DNA from: Nocardioides baekrokdamisoli
GTDB lineage: Bacteria; Actinomycetota; Actinomycetes; Propionibacteriales; Nocardioidaceae
Direction: 5' to 3'
Length of the DNA stretch: 64,000 nt
Assembly: GCF_003945325.1 (NCBI RefSeq)
Contig: NZ_AP019307.1
Location: 1,860,001 to 1,924,000, forward strand
The translations under genes were made by a program, and so were the position numbers. A model generated the notes under the pieces. That model had not been told where the DNA came from, did no database searches, and was given only the letters and a program-made list of their open reading frames with translations. Of the stretch, positions 1 through 8,917 are shown in pieces (position 1 is the stretch's first letter; each line of letters opens with the position of its first letter).

Positions 1-1
1 G

Positions 2-709
2 TACACCGGAACCCCGCGGTGGTTCCCCGCCAAGTTCGGCTTCTTCGGGAACCTCAAGTCGGCCTGGCAGGCCGCGAACTTCGGCCAGACGGCCGTCAAC
101 AGCCTGATCTACGCGACCTTCTGTGCCGCTGCGGCTGTCCTGATCGCCACCTTGGCGGCGTACGCGCTGGTGGCTCTCGACCTGCGCCGCCCGTCATTGT
201 GGTTCTGGATCATCTACTCCGGCACCCTGCTGCCGCTCCAGGTATTCGCGCGTCCACTGTTCCTCGCCGAGGCCCAGGTGAACCTGTACGACACCAAGTG
301 GGGCCTGTCGATCGTCTACATCGCGCTGTGCATCCCGTTCGCGATGTTCGTGGTGCGCAATGTGCTGGTGTCGGTCCCCAAGGAGATCCCCGAGGCTGCG
401 CGCCTCGACGGAGCCAACTGGTTCCGGATGTTCCTGCACGTCCACCTGCCGCTGGCGCGTTCGGCGATGGCTGCCGCGTTCGTGTTCCAGTTCGTCTACA
501 TCTGGAACGAGTTGTTCTTCGGCATCACGCTGTCGATCAGCCCCAACGTCCAGCCGGTGATGGCCTCGCTCGCCACGCTTGAAGGTCCGTACAGCACGAC
601 GAGCCAGCCGGCGGTCCTCGCCGTCGCGATCGTCGTTGCCCTGCCCACGATCGCGCTGTTCCTCGGATTCCAGCGGTTCTTCGTTTCCAGTCTCAAGACC
701 AATCTCTAG
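2..709 (+). CDS. ABC sugar transporter permease (MalG type), 5' truncated
   Basis: Inner-membrane permease of a binding-protein-dependent carbohydrate importer. The reading frame is open from base 2, so the N-terminus lies outside the window; 235 codons remain. Several hydrophobic helices are visible. The cytoplasmic EAA loop that docks on the ATPase is clear near nt 385-455 (EIPEAARLDGA, then a conserved HLP), as in MalG/UgpE-type subunits. The stop is 11 nt before the ATPase gene, and the mannonate dehydratase follows, so the operon probably imports a sugar acid or a glycoside that feeds it. The substrate cannot be read from the permease. Confidence 0.9.
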   Translation, partial: YTGTPRWFPAKFGFFGNLKSAWQAANFGQTAVNSLIYATFCAAAAVLIATLAAYALVALDLRRPSLWFWIIYSGTLLPLQVFARPLFLAEAQVNLYDTKWGLSIVYIALCIPFAMFVVRNVLVSVPKEIPEAARLDGANWFRMFLHVHLPLARSAMAAAFVFQFVYIWNELFFGITLSISPNVQPVMASLATLEGPYSTTSQPAVLAVAIVVALPTIALFLGFQRFFVSSLKTNL

Positions 710-719
710 GAGGCCAGCG

Positions 720-1820
<1,101 letters not shown>

Positions 1821-1894
1821 AACCTCTCTCCTCGACCACCTTCTCCGGCTCCAGCCGGGGACGGTCTGATCACCTCACCCTCAGGAAGGCCCGC

Positions 1895-2926
1895 ATGCGC
1901 GTCTCGCTCGGACACATTGACATCTACGACGATCGCGTTGCCACGTTCGCCAAGCAGCTCGGCCTGCGCAGCGTTCAGTTGCACACGCCGAACCTGCTCC
2001 CCGGTACGGGCGGCCACTGGACCCTGGAGGAACTCACCTCCCTGCGGGAGCGGTGTGATCGTGACGGCCTGATGATCGAAGGCCTGGAGAACGTCCCGCT
2101 GGCGCACTTCTACAAGGTGCAGCGCGGTCTCCCGGGACGCGACGAGCAACTGGAGAATTACCAGAAGACGATCCGCAACATCGCGGCCGTCGGCATCCCG
2201 TTGCTGGGCTACAACTTCCTGCCGACGTTCGTGTGGCGTACCAACATGCTCGACACAGGTCGAGGCGGCGCCATGGTGACGAGTTTCAACCTCGACGACG
2301 CGGTCCACGGGAACGCGCTGGAGGGCTATCGGCTGACCCCGTCCGAGCCGCTCACCGAGCCGATCGACGCGGACCAGATGTGGGCCAACCACCAGTACTT
2401 CCTCGACGCGGTACTGCCGGTGGCAGAAGAGGTCGGCGTACGGCTTGCCCTGCACCCGGACGACCCGCCGGTGGATGCTCCTCTCGGCGGAGCGGCGCGG
2501 ATCTTCACGACGCCGACCGCCTTGGTGAAGGCGTGGGATCAGGCTGGACGCAGCTCCGCGTGGGGCCTGAACTTCTGCCTGGGGACGGTCTCGGAGATGG
2601 GCGGCGAGGACGCCGTCAACGCGGTGATCGACGCTCTCGGTCCGGACGGCGCGATCGCGTACCTGCACTTCCGTGACGTGCAGGGGACGGTGCCGGCGTT
2701 CAAGGAATGCTTCCTCGGCGAGGGCAACTACTCACCGACGCGGGTCCTGAAGCGGTTGCACTCGGTGGGCTTCGACGGCTTCCTCATCGACGACCACGTG
2801 CCTGCGGTGATCGGTGACCCCGACACGTGGATGGACATCAGCCCGGAGGCGTACTGCAGCCGCGGCCGCTCGCACGCGATCGGCTACCTCCAGGGCATCC
2901 TGGAGGCTCTGGAGATCGCGAACTGA
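1895..2926 (+). CDS. uxuA: Mannonate dehydratase (UxuA family)
   Basis: Dehydrates D-mannonate to 2-keto-3-deoxy-D-gluconate in hexuronate catabolism. The 343-residue TIM-barrel protein carries UxuA signatures: ENVP at 65-68, GLPGRD at 78-83 followed by ENYQ, YNFLP at 106-110 and HPDDPP at 187-192 (metal-binding histidine region). It is shorter than E. coli UxuA and closer to the compact Gram-positive forms. ATG 1895 has AGGAAGG upstream. It lies 74 nt after the ABC ATPase in the same orientation, while KDG kinase and KDPG aldolase genes at 10574-12114 would consume its product. Some family members act on other sugar acids. Confidence 0.88.
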   Translation: MRVSLGHIDIYDDRVATFAKQLGLRSVQLHTPNLLPGTGGHWTLEELTSLRERCDRDGLMIEGLENVPLAHFYKVQRGLPGRDEQLENYQKTIRNIAAVGIPLLGYNFLPTFVWRTNMLDTGRGGAMVTSFNLDDAVHGNALEGYRLTPSEPLTEPIDADQMWANHQYFLDAVLPVAEEVGVRLALHPDDPPVDAPLGGAARIFTTPTALVKAWDQAGRSSAWGLNFCLGTVSEMGGEDAVNAVIDALGPDGAIAYLHFRDVQGTVPAFKECFLGEGNYSPTRVLKRLHSVGFDGFLIDDHVPAVIGDPDTWMDISPEAYCSRGRSHAIGYLQGILEALEIAN

Positions 2927-2945
2927 CGGTGCTCCGGGGCTGCGC

Positions 2946-3653
2946 TCAGGCGAACAGGTCGGGGTGCTCGCGGCGCAGCTCCGGGCCGTAGCGCAGGACG
3001 CGGCGGGCGTGCTTGCTGACCGCCGCCTTGCCGCGGCGAATGTCTGCAGTCTCGAGCGCCGCCAGGATCGCGCGGTGCTCGTCGATCAGTTCGGCGACCG
3101 TGCTCGGCTCCGGCAGGCTGAGTCGGCGCAGCCGGTCGAGCTGCAGCTTCACCGGCTGGAGTGCGCGCCAGGCTCCCGGATAGCCGCTCAGTTCGAAGAT
3201 CGCGGCGTGGAAGGCCTCGTCCGCTGCGAAGAACGCGGCGTAGTCGAGGTGCTTGCGGGCACGCTCCTGGCGATCGAGGGTTGCGTAGATCTCGCTGAAG
3301 TCGCGGTCCTCCTTGCGGCAGGCCGCGTCGAAGGCCGCCACCTCGAGGTGCTCGCGTACGAACTGCGCCTGCTCGACATCGGAGAGCTTGATCAGCGCCA
3401 CGTGGGTGCCGACCTGCGGCACCACCGTGACCAGACCGACCTCGACCAGGCGCGCGATCGCTTCGCGCAGGGGCGTACGCGAGACCTGGAGGTGCTCGGA
3501 CAGTTCGGTCTCCGACAGGGAGGCACCCGGGCGCAGGCGAAGATCGCGGATCCCGGTCAAAAGTTCGTCGTAGACGCGATCAGACGTCCGGACCCGAACT
3601 GCGGGCCGGGCGACAGGAGTCAGGCTCGAAATCGCCGATGCGCGGCTGGTCAT
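2946..3653 (-). CDS. GntR-family regulator with FCD domain
   Basis: DNA-binding repressor of the FadR/FCD subfamily, 235 residues: N-terminal winged helix with SETELSEHLQVSRTPLREAI, then an all-helical FCD ligand domain with spaced Asp/His residues that typically bind metal and an organic acid. Start taken at the ATG ending at 3653 because GGAGGTGG lies 6-8 nt upstream; two further in-frame ATGs upstream have no such site. It converges with the mannonate dehydratase gene (19 nt gap) and diverges from the SDR-led catabolic operon. Three palindromes in the 344-bp divergent region are likely its operators, which implies control of both sides and of itself. Confidence 0.9.
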   Translation of the reverse strand: MTSRASAISSLTPVARPAVRVRTSDRVYDELLTGIRDLRLRPGASLSETELSEHLQVSRTPLREAIARLVEVGLVTVVPQVGTHVALIKLSDVEQAQFVREHLEVAAFDAACRKEDRDFSEIYATLDRQERARKHLDYAAFFAADEAFHAAIFELSGYPGAWRALQPVKLQLDRLRRLSLPEPSTVAELIDEHRAILAALETADIRRGKAAVSKHARRVLRYGPELRREHPDLFA

Positions 3654-3698
3654 CGTTCCACCTCCACAGTCGGATCTTGTCATGGTTGCACCTTTCAA

Positions 3699-3714
3699 TA
3701 CTTGTATGCAAGTA
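3699..3714. promoter_or_regulatory. Candidate GntR operator, copy 1
   Basis: Inverted repeat TACTTG-TATG-CAAGTA with perfect 6-bp arms, 45 bp upstream of the gntR-like start. The same 16 bp recur exactly at 3901-3916. Core TTGTATGCAA resembles sites of VanR-like FCD regulators (established pattern); autoregulation is inferred. Confidence 0.7.
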
Positions 3715-3763
3715 CGGAGGCTTCGCCTCATCCCGGCATGGCGGGACCGAGCCGACATGACGC

Positions 3764-3792
3764 TTGAACAGTGGTGCTGGCTCGAGTATGTT
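3764..3792 (+). promoter_or_regulatory. Candidate sigma-70 type promoter
   Basis: TTGAAC (3764-3769), 17-bp spacer, TATGTT (3787-3792). It points toward the SDR operon, giving a leader of about 200 nt that would contain the palindromes at 3800-3814 and 3900-3917. Judged by eye only. Confidence 0.5.
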
Positions 3793-3799
3793 GGAATCT

Positions 3800-3814
3800 A
3801 TTCGTAGGACAAAT
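3800..3814. promoter_or_regulatory. Candidate FadR-type GntR operator
   Basis: ATTCGT-AGG-ACAAAT, one mismatch between arms. It contains TCGTAGGACAA, which fits the TNGTNNNACNA consensus of FadR-subfamily GntR proteins exactly. It begins 7 bp after the -10 hexamer at 3787-3792, so binding would cover the transcription start. Confidence 0.6.
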
Positions 3815-3899
3815 AGGACTAGAAGTGGACATGCAGAACTCGTTCGTGTCGACCGGCACCCAGAGAAGTTCCAAAACCGCGATGCCTCTAGCCGTCCGT

Positions 3900-3917
3900 A
3901 TACTTGTATGCAAGTAT
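3900..3917. promoter_or_regulatory. Candidate GntR operator, copy 2
   Basis: ATACTTG-TATG-CAAGTAT with perfect 7-bp arms, 80 bp before the SDR start. A TATACT hexamer (3899-3904) overlaps the left arm, so a bound repressor would block a promoter there. Confidence 0.7.
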
Positions 3918-3997
3918 GATTTCGAACACATGATCTCTCGCCTCGCCACGCACTTACGGCGTACGCACATGAAGGCCTCAAGAAGAAGGGTTACCGC

Positions 3998-4762
3998 ATG
4001 ACCACGGCAGAGGGCGCTCGATCGAGTGGCGCCGACAACTTCGAGGGCCGACGCGCACTTGTCACCGGGGCCGGCTCCGGCATCGGGCTGTCGATCGTGA
4101 CGAAGCTGCTCGAGCGCGGCGCCGACGTGGTCGCGTTCGACCTGGACCCCAGTGCCGTGCCGGCCGAGGTCACGAAGGTTGCCGTGGACCTCAGCGACGT
4201 GACCGCGGTCCGGGAAGCGGTGGCATCGCTCAACCCCGACGAGCCGATCGACACCTTGTTCAACAACGCCGGCATCGGCTCCACCAAGAATCTGGTCGAC
4301 TGCAGCGTCGAGGAGTGGGACCGGGTCTTCGACGTCAACGTCCGCGCGACGTTCCTGATGTGCCAGCTCCTGCTGCCGTCCATGCTCGAGCGGCAGCACG
4401 GCGTGATCGTCAACACGGCCTCGGTCGCAGGAATGATCGGACTCACCGATCGCGCCGCGTACTGCGCCAGCAAGGGCGCCGTCATCGCCCTCACCAAGCA
4501 GATCGCCGTCCAATGGGCCGGCCACGGGATCCGCTGCAATTCGGTCTGTCCGGGGACGGTCGACTCCCCGTGGGTCGGACGCCTGATGGCCGAGGCCGAG
4601 GACCCCGAGGCGCGTCGCGCCCAGTTGGTCGGCCGACAGCCGCTGGGCCGACTCGGCAAGCCCGAGGAGATCGCCTCAGCGGCGATCTATCTCGCCAGCG
4701 ATGCAGCGGCCTTCATCACTGGCACCGATCTCGTCATCGACGGCGGCATCACCGCCGCCTGA
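3998..4762 (+). CDS. SDR-family oxidoreductase, first gene of the catabolic operon
   Basis: NAD(P)-dependent short-chain dehydrogenase, 254 residues, cytosolic. Cofactor motif TGAGSGIG at 23-30, acidic D48 after strand 2 (favours NAD), NNAG at 89-92, catalytic S142, Y155 and K159, and a C-terminal ITGTDLVIDGG typical of classical SDRs. GAAGAAGGG precedes the ATG. It stands 16 nt before a fumarylacetoacetate-hydrolase-type gene; an SDR plus FAH pair is known in the non-phosphorylating L-fucose route, where 2-keto-3-deoxy-L-fuconate is oxidised and then cleaved. Its actual sugar-acid substrate is not fixed by sequence. Confidence 0.9.
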   Translation: MTTAEGARSSGADNFEGRRALVTGAGSGIGLSIVTKLLERGADVVAFDLDPSAVPAEVTKVAVDLSDVTAVREAVASLNPDEPIDTLFNNAGIGSTKNLVDCSVEEWDRVFDVNVRATFLMCQLLLPSMLERQHGVIVNTASVAGMIGLTDRAAYCASKGAVIALTKQIAVQWAGHGIRCNSVCPGTVDSPWVGRLMAEAEDPEARRAQLVGRQPLGRLGKPEEIASAAIYLASDAAAFITGTDLVIDGGITAA

Positions 4763-4778
4763 AAGGAACACAACAGAC

Positions 4779-5657
4779 ATGAAGTTGGTCAACCACCGAG
4801 GCTCCGCAGCCCTTCTCGTCAACAGCGGCGTCGTCGACATCGCGCGAGCCAGCGCCGGACAGTTCGGTCCGGGCATCCACGACGTCCTCGAGGACTGGCC
4901 GGCGTTCGTCGCCTGGGCCTCGGAGCCGCGTCCGTACGACGCCGTCAGTGCGCTGGAGGGGGACGCACTGGACGCCGTCGTGCCCAACCCGAGCCAGATC
5001 CTGGCCGTCGGGCTCAACTACCGCCTGCACGCTCTGGAATCCGGTCTGCCGCTCCCCGAGGTCCCGCTGGTCTTCACCAAGTTTCCGAGCTCGGTTGCGG
5101 CTCCGGTCGGGATCGTCGAGCTCCCCACCGATGCAGTCGACTGGGAGGTCGAGGTCGCCGTCGTGATCGGTGTCGAGGCTCGCCGCGTGTCCAAGGCCGA
5201 TGCGTGGAGCCACGTCGCCGGCATCACCGCGGCGCAGGACTACTCCGCGCGCGACGTCCAGCTGGCCGGCGGCGCCAAGCCGCAGTTCAGCCTCGGCAAG
5301 TCGTTCGAGGGCTTCACCCCGCTCGGCCCGGTTCTGGTGACGCCGGATGAGTACGAGGACCGTGACGCGATCGCGCTGTCGTGCAGTATCAACGGTGAGG
5401 TGCTGCAGAACAGCTCGACCTCTGACCTCGTCTTCGACGTCGCGACCCTGGTCTCGTACCTGTCGCACATCGTCACCCTGCGTCCGGGCGACGTGATCCT
5501 CACGGGTACGCCCTCGGGAGTCGGTCTCGGGTTCAACCCGCCGCGCTACCTCTCCGACGGCGACGTCGTCGTCACCACCGTCGAACTCGCAGGCGAGTTG
5601 CGGCAGGTCGCGCGTACGCCCGCCGAGGCCTTCGATGCCGTCGCCCTCCTCGCCTGA
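4779..5657 (+). CDS. Fumarylacetoacetate hydrolase family protein (diketo sugar-acid hydrolase-like)
   Basis: Metal-dependent C-C hydrolase fold, 292 residues. Family motifs: GLNYRLHA near 78-85, metal ligands E123 and E125 in DWEVEVAVVIG, D154 in QDYSARD, KSFEGFTPLGP near 174-184 and a late ILTGTPSGVG. Start at ATG 4779 has AAAGGAA upstream; a longer open frame back to 4701 overlaps the SDR and is rejected. With the SDR it could cleave a 2,4-diketo-3-deoxy acid to pyruvate plus a small acid, as in L-fuconate degradation. FAH proteins also act on aromatic-ring products, which this neighbourhood does not suggest. Confidence 0.87.
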   Translation: MKLVNHRGSAALLVNSGVVDIARASAGQFGPGIHDVLEDWPAFVAWASEPRPYDAVSALEGDALDAVVPNPSQILAVGLNYRLHALESGLPLPEVPLVFTKFPSSVAAPVGIVELPTDAVDWEVEVAVVIGVEARRVSKADAWSHVAGITAAQDYSARDVQLAGGAKPQFSLGKSFEGFTPLGPVLVTPDEYEDRDAIALSCSINGEVLQNSSTSDLVFDVATLVSYLSHIVTLRPGDVILTGTPSGVGLGFNPPRYLSDGDVVVTTVELAGELRQVARTPAEAFDAVALLA

Positions 5658-6660
5658 GGCCGCGGTCGCCGCGTCGCAGCAGGCCCGGGTGGAGGCGTTC
5701 CTGGTCGATGCCGGGATCGTCTCCGACGTGAGCGACCTGACGATCGAGCCGCTCAGTGGCGGGGTCTCCTCCGACATCTGGCTCGTCTCCGACGGGGCCA
5801 CTGACGTGGTCGTCAAGACGCCGCTCCAGCAGCTGCGGGTCGCGGCTGACTGGCAGGCGCCGCTGACGAGGTCCGACGCCGAGGCGCGGTGGCTGGCAAC
5901 GTCATCGCGCCTCGTCCCCGGCATCTGCCCGGACGTCCTGGCTTACGACGCTGACCAGCATCTGCTGGCTCTCAGCTATCTGGAGCCGTCCGACCATGAG
6001 GTCTGGAAGACGGCGATGCTCCACGGTGACGTCGTTCCGGACGTGGCTGCCCAGGTCGGGACCCGCCTGGGACTCCTGCACCGACTGGCAGCAGCCGAGC
6101 CGGCCCTTGCTGAGGAGTTCGCGAACGAGGACCTCTTCCGGGCTCTGCGGATCGCGCCGTACTTCGAGAGTCTCTTCGACAAGCACCCCGATCTGGTCGC
6201 GCAGATCAGCGCCGTGATCGAGACGACCCTGGCGACGCGTACGACCCTGGTCCACGGCGATGTGAGCCCGAAGAACATCCTCGTCGGACCGAACGGCCCG
6301 GTGCTGCTCGACGCCGAGACCGCGCACTGGGGCGACCCGGCGTTCGACGTCGCGTTCTGCGTCAACCACCTGCTGCTCAAGTGTCTGCTCCCCGAGGCGC
6401 CCGTCGGCGACCTGATGGAGGCGGCCGAGCAGCTCCTCCAGGGCTACCGCAGCGCCTCCGACGCCGACGTCGCGCTCGAGACCCGGGTCGCACACCTGCT
6501 GCCGCTGCTCATGCTCGCCAGGGTCGACGGCCGCTCGCCGTTGGAGTACCTCGCCGAGGCCCAGCGTGGCCTGGTCAGAGAGTTCGCGGCCGCGTTGATC
6601 CTTCAGCCGCACAGTCAGATCGCCGCGGTTTTCGCGGCATGGAAAGAGGTAGTTCGATGA
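5635..6660 (+). CDS. Aminoglycoside-phosphotransferase-fold kinase
   Basis: Small-molecule kinase of the APH/choline-kinase fold, 341 residues. Catalytic loop HGDVSPKNIL with H207, D209 and N214, metal-binding D226 in LLDAETA, and probable ATP lysine K61 in VVVKTP. It overlaps the end of the FAH gene by 23 nt and its stop overlaps the ATG of the enolase paralogue, so it belongs to the sugar operon rather than to antibiotic resistance. A plausible role is phosphorylating a sugar or sugar acid, possibly the substrate of the next gene product. The ATG at 5635 has no strong ribosome site, so the start is less certain. Confidence 0.8.
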   Translation: MPSPSSPEAAVAASQQARVEAFLVDAGIVSDVSDLTIEPLSGGVSSDIWLVSDGATDVVVKTPLQQLRVAADWQAPLTRSDAEARWLATSSRLVPGICPDVLAYDADQHLLALSYLEPSDHEVWKTAMLHGDVVPDVAAQVGTRLGLLHRLAAAEPALAEEFANEDLFRALRIAPYFESLFDKHPDLVAQISAVIETTLATRTTLVHGDVSPKNILVGPNGPVLLDAETAHWGDPAFDVAFCVNHLLLKCLLPEAPVGDLMEAAEQLLQGYRSASDADVALETRVAHLLPLLMLARVDGRSPLEYLAEAQRGLVREFAAALILQPHSQIAAVFAAWKEVVR

Positions 6661-7937
6661 CCGAGAAGATCACCCGCGTCCAGGGACGTCGGGTCTGGGA
6701 CTCCCGGGGCCGCCCGACGGTCGAGGCCGAGATCACCACGACGTCCGGCCGCCGCGGTCGAGCGATCGCACCTGCCGGCGCTTCGCGCGGGTCCGGCGAG
6801 GCCACCGATCTTCGTGACGGTGGCGTACGCCTGGGCGGTCTGGACGTGCGCGGTGCCGTGCACAACGTCGAGACGCGTATCGCCGACGCACTGATCGGAC
6901 ACCCCGTGGCCGATCAGGAGGGGATCGACGGGATCCTCGATGCCCTCGACCCCACACCGACCCGCAGCGACCTCGGCGGGAACGCCACGGTGTCGGTCTC
7001 CCTGGCTGCCCTGCACGCGGCGGCCGCTGTCGCAGACCTCCCGGTGTGGCGACACCTCAACCCCAGCCCGACCCGGATCCCGCGTCCGCAGATCCAGATC
7101 ATTGGCGGCGGGGCGCACGCCGCCCGTCGAGTCGACCTGCAGGACTTCATGGTCGTCCCGTTGTCCGCGACCCGGATCGACGATGCGCTGGAGCAGGTGG
7201 CCGAGGTCTACCTGAGCGTCGGCCGAATCTTCGCCGAGCGCGGTCCGTCGCTCGGCGTGGCCGACGAGGGCGGCTTCTGGCCGGCAGTCGCCGCCAATGA
7301 GGAGGCCCTCTCGATCCTGACCCGCGGGATCGAGCAGACTGGTCTGGTGCCAGGCGTGGACGTCGCGATCTCCCTCGACATCGCTGCCAGCGAGTTCGAG
7401 ACGCACGGCCGTTACACGCTGGCGTCGGAAGACCGTGTCCTCGACGGTGACGCCTGGCGCTCGGTCGTCGAGGGATGGCTCGCCGTGTATCCGATCGTCG
7501 CCGTGGAGGACCCGGCCGGCGAGCACGACGCCCCGGGCATGCGTGCGTTCACCCGTTCGCTCGGCGACCGTTCCCTCGTGGTCGGTGACGACTACCTGGT
7601 GACCGATCCGCAGCGCATCGAGCGGGCCGCAGCCGAAGGCGCCTGCAACACGGCGCTGATCAAGGTCAACCAGGCCGGCACGGTGACGCGTACGTCCCAG
7701 GCCCACGCCGCGGCACGTCGCGCCGGATGGTCCACCATCGTGTCGGCCCGGTCCGGTGAGACCGAGGACATCTCGGTGGCGCATCTGGCGGTCGGCTGGG
7801 ACGCCGACATCCTCAAGGTCGGGTCGATCACTCGCGGGGAGCGTACGGCGAAGTGGAACGAGCTGATCCGGATCGACTCCGAGATGGGCGGTCTGCCGCT
7901 GGCACCGTTCCCGACGACCGCGGCGCGCGTGGGCTGA
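6657..7937 (+). CDS. Enolase paralogue with altered catalytic residues
   Basis: Full-length enolase fold, 426 residues. Retained: AGAS loop (S43), H154 in GGAHA, E204 in DEGG, metal ligands D241, E284 and D311, K336 in IKVNQ, GETED and K387 in LKVGS. Changed against the classical enzyme: the Glu in the QEF motif is Asp (D163) and the His of SHRSGETED is Ala (A364). The ATGA overlap with the kinase and membership of the sugar operon argue against the glycolytic housekeeping enolase. It may dehydrate another phosphorylated acid, or be a weak enolase. An open frame extends upstream, but ATG 6657 gives the family N-terminus. Confidence 0.85.
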   Translation: MTEKITRVQGRRVWDSRGRPTVEAEITTTSGRRGRAIAPAGASRGSGEATDLRDGGVRLGGLDVRGAVHNVETRIADALIGHPVADQEGIDGILDALDPTPTRSDLGGNATVSVSLAALHAAAAVADLPVWRHLNPSPTRIPRPQIQIIGGGAHAARRVDLQDFMVVPLSATRIDDALEQVAEVYLSVGRIFAERGPSLGVADEGGFWPAVAANEEALSILTRGIEQTGLVPGVDVAISLDIAASEFETHGRYTLASEDRVLDGDAWRSVVEGWLAVYPIVAVEDPAGEHDAPGMRAFTRSLGDRSLVVGDDYLVTDPQRIERAAAEGACNTALIKVNQAGTVTRTSQAHAAARRAGWSTIVSARSGETEDISVAHLAVGWDADILKVGSITRGERTAKWNELIRIDSEMGGLPLAPFPTTAARVG

Positions 7938-7957
7938 CGCAGCGAGAGGACGAGACC

Positions 7958-8917
7958 ATGCGTACGACGACGAACTCCCGATTGATCACGCTCACCGACG
8001 AGCTCATCGAGGTCGTCGTCGACCCTGCGAACGGTGCCGATGTGCTGTCGGTGCGGCACCGTCCGTCAGGTCTCGACGTCCTCTTCACCACCCCGTGGCG
8101 GTCGCACGCCGATGACGTCGTCTCGGGCACGCGTACGCCGACGACCACTGATCCCGTCGCGGGCTACCTCGAGCGCTACCGGGGCGGGTGGAACACCTTG
8201 TGCCCCAACGCCGGCGCTCCGCGTACGGTGCACGGCGCGCCGCTGGGCTTCCACGGTGAGGTCGTCACCGCGCAATGGGACGTCATCGACCGGTCGACGA
8301 CCTCGCTCCGTCTGCGACTGAAGCTGTTCTCGGTGCCGGTGCTCCTCGAGCGGGAGTTGCAGGTCGAGGATGGCGGGCTCGTGATCATCGACCGGCTCCG
8401 CAACCTCAGCGATGTCCCACTCGACATCGACTACGTCTCGCACCCGGTCTTCGGTGGCGCGTTCCTCGACGGTCACGTGACGCTGGACTCGAACGCAGGG
8501 ACGTTCACCGCCGACCCGGGGACGCCGAATGGACCGGTGCCGGCAGGAACGTCCGTGGCCTGGCCCGGCTCCGACGCTGAGGTGGACCTGCGGGTGTTGC
8601 CCGCGTCTCCGCACGTGGCCTTCGGCTGGCTCTCCGGCTTCGACGGCCGCCCGTGGGCGATGGTGACCAACCACGATCTCGGCCTCGCCGTCCGGGTCAC
8701 GTGGGACGGGACGAACCTCCCACATGCCTGGTTCTGGCAGGAGTTGGGCTGGACCGAAGGGTTCCCCTGGCATCGCCGCGCCCGAGCGGTGGCCATCGAA
8801 CCGGCCAGCACGGTCACGAGCGGCCCCGGCCGTGGTCACACGCTTCACTTGGACCCGCGGCAGGTGGTCACGCTCCCGGTCGCGCTCTGCCTCATCGAAA
8901 CGGAGGATCGCTCATGA
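7958..8917 (+). CDS. Aldose 1-epimerase-like protein
   Basis: Beta-sandwich protein of the galactose-mutarotase superfamily, 319 residues, probably interconverting anomers of the imported sugar or binding a related ligand. Seen: FHGEV near 100, SHPVFG in the middle, WFWQELG and AIEPAS late, the positions where histidine and glutamate of mutarotases fall. AGAGGACGAG precedes ATG 7958, 20 nt after the enolase paralogue. Identity with GalM proper is low, so the exact sugar is open. Stop and next start overlap (ATGA), which places it firmly in the operon. Confidence 0.75.
   Translation: MRTTTNSRLITLTDELIEVVVDPANGADVLSVRHRPSGLDVLFTTPWRSHADDVVSGTRTPTTTDPVAGYLERYRGGWNTLCPNAGAPRTVHGAPLGFHGEVVTAQWDVIDRSTTSLRLRLKLFSVPVLLERELQVEDGGLVIIDRLRNLSDVPLDIDYVSHPVFGGAFLDGHVTLDSNAGTFTADPGTPNGPVPAGTSVAWPGSDAEVDLRVLPASPHVAFGWLSGFDGRPWAMVTNHDLGLAVRVTWDGTNLPHAWFWQELGWTEGFPWHRRARAVAIEPASTVTSGPGRGHTLHLDPRQVVTLPVALCLIETEDRS

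Larger units (their letters stand above)
3654..3997. other. Divergent regulatory region between gntR-like gene and SDR operon
   Basis: This 344-bp stretch is visibly less GC-rich than its surroundings. It holds two copies of one inverted repeat, a third palindrome of FadR type and a promoter-like pair, annotated separately. A 76-codon frame across it (from 3771) lacks a good ribosome site, has unusual composition for this genome and overlaps the operators, so it is not called. Confidence 0.7.

Noticed and set aside
3771..4001. 76-codon frame before the SDR
   Set aside because: It overlaps operator palindromes, has odd composition and no good ribosome site.
5635..6660. Antibiotic resistance gene (aminoglycoside phosphotransferase)
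   Set aside because: The fold is shared, but operon position points to sugar metabolism.
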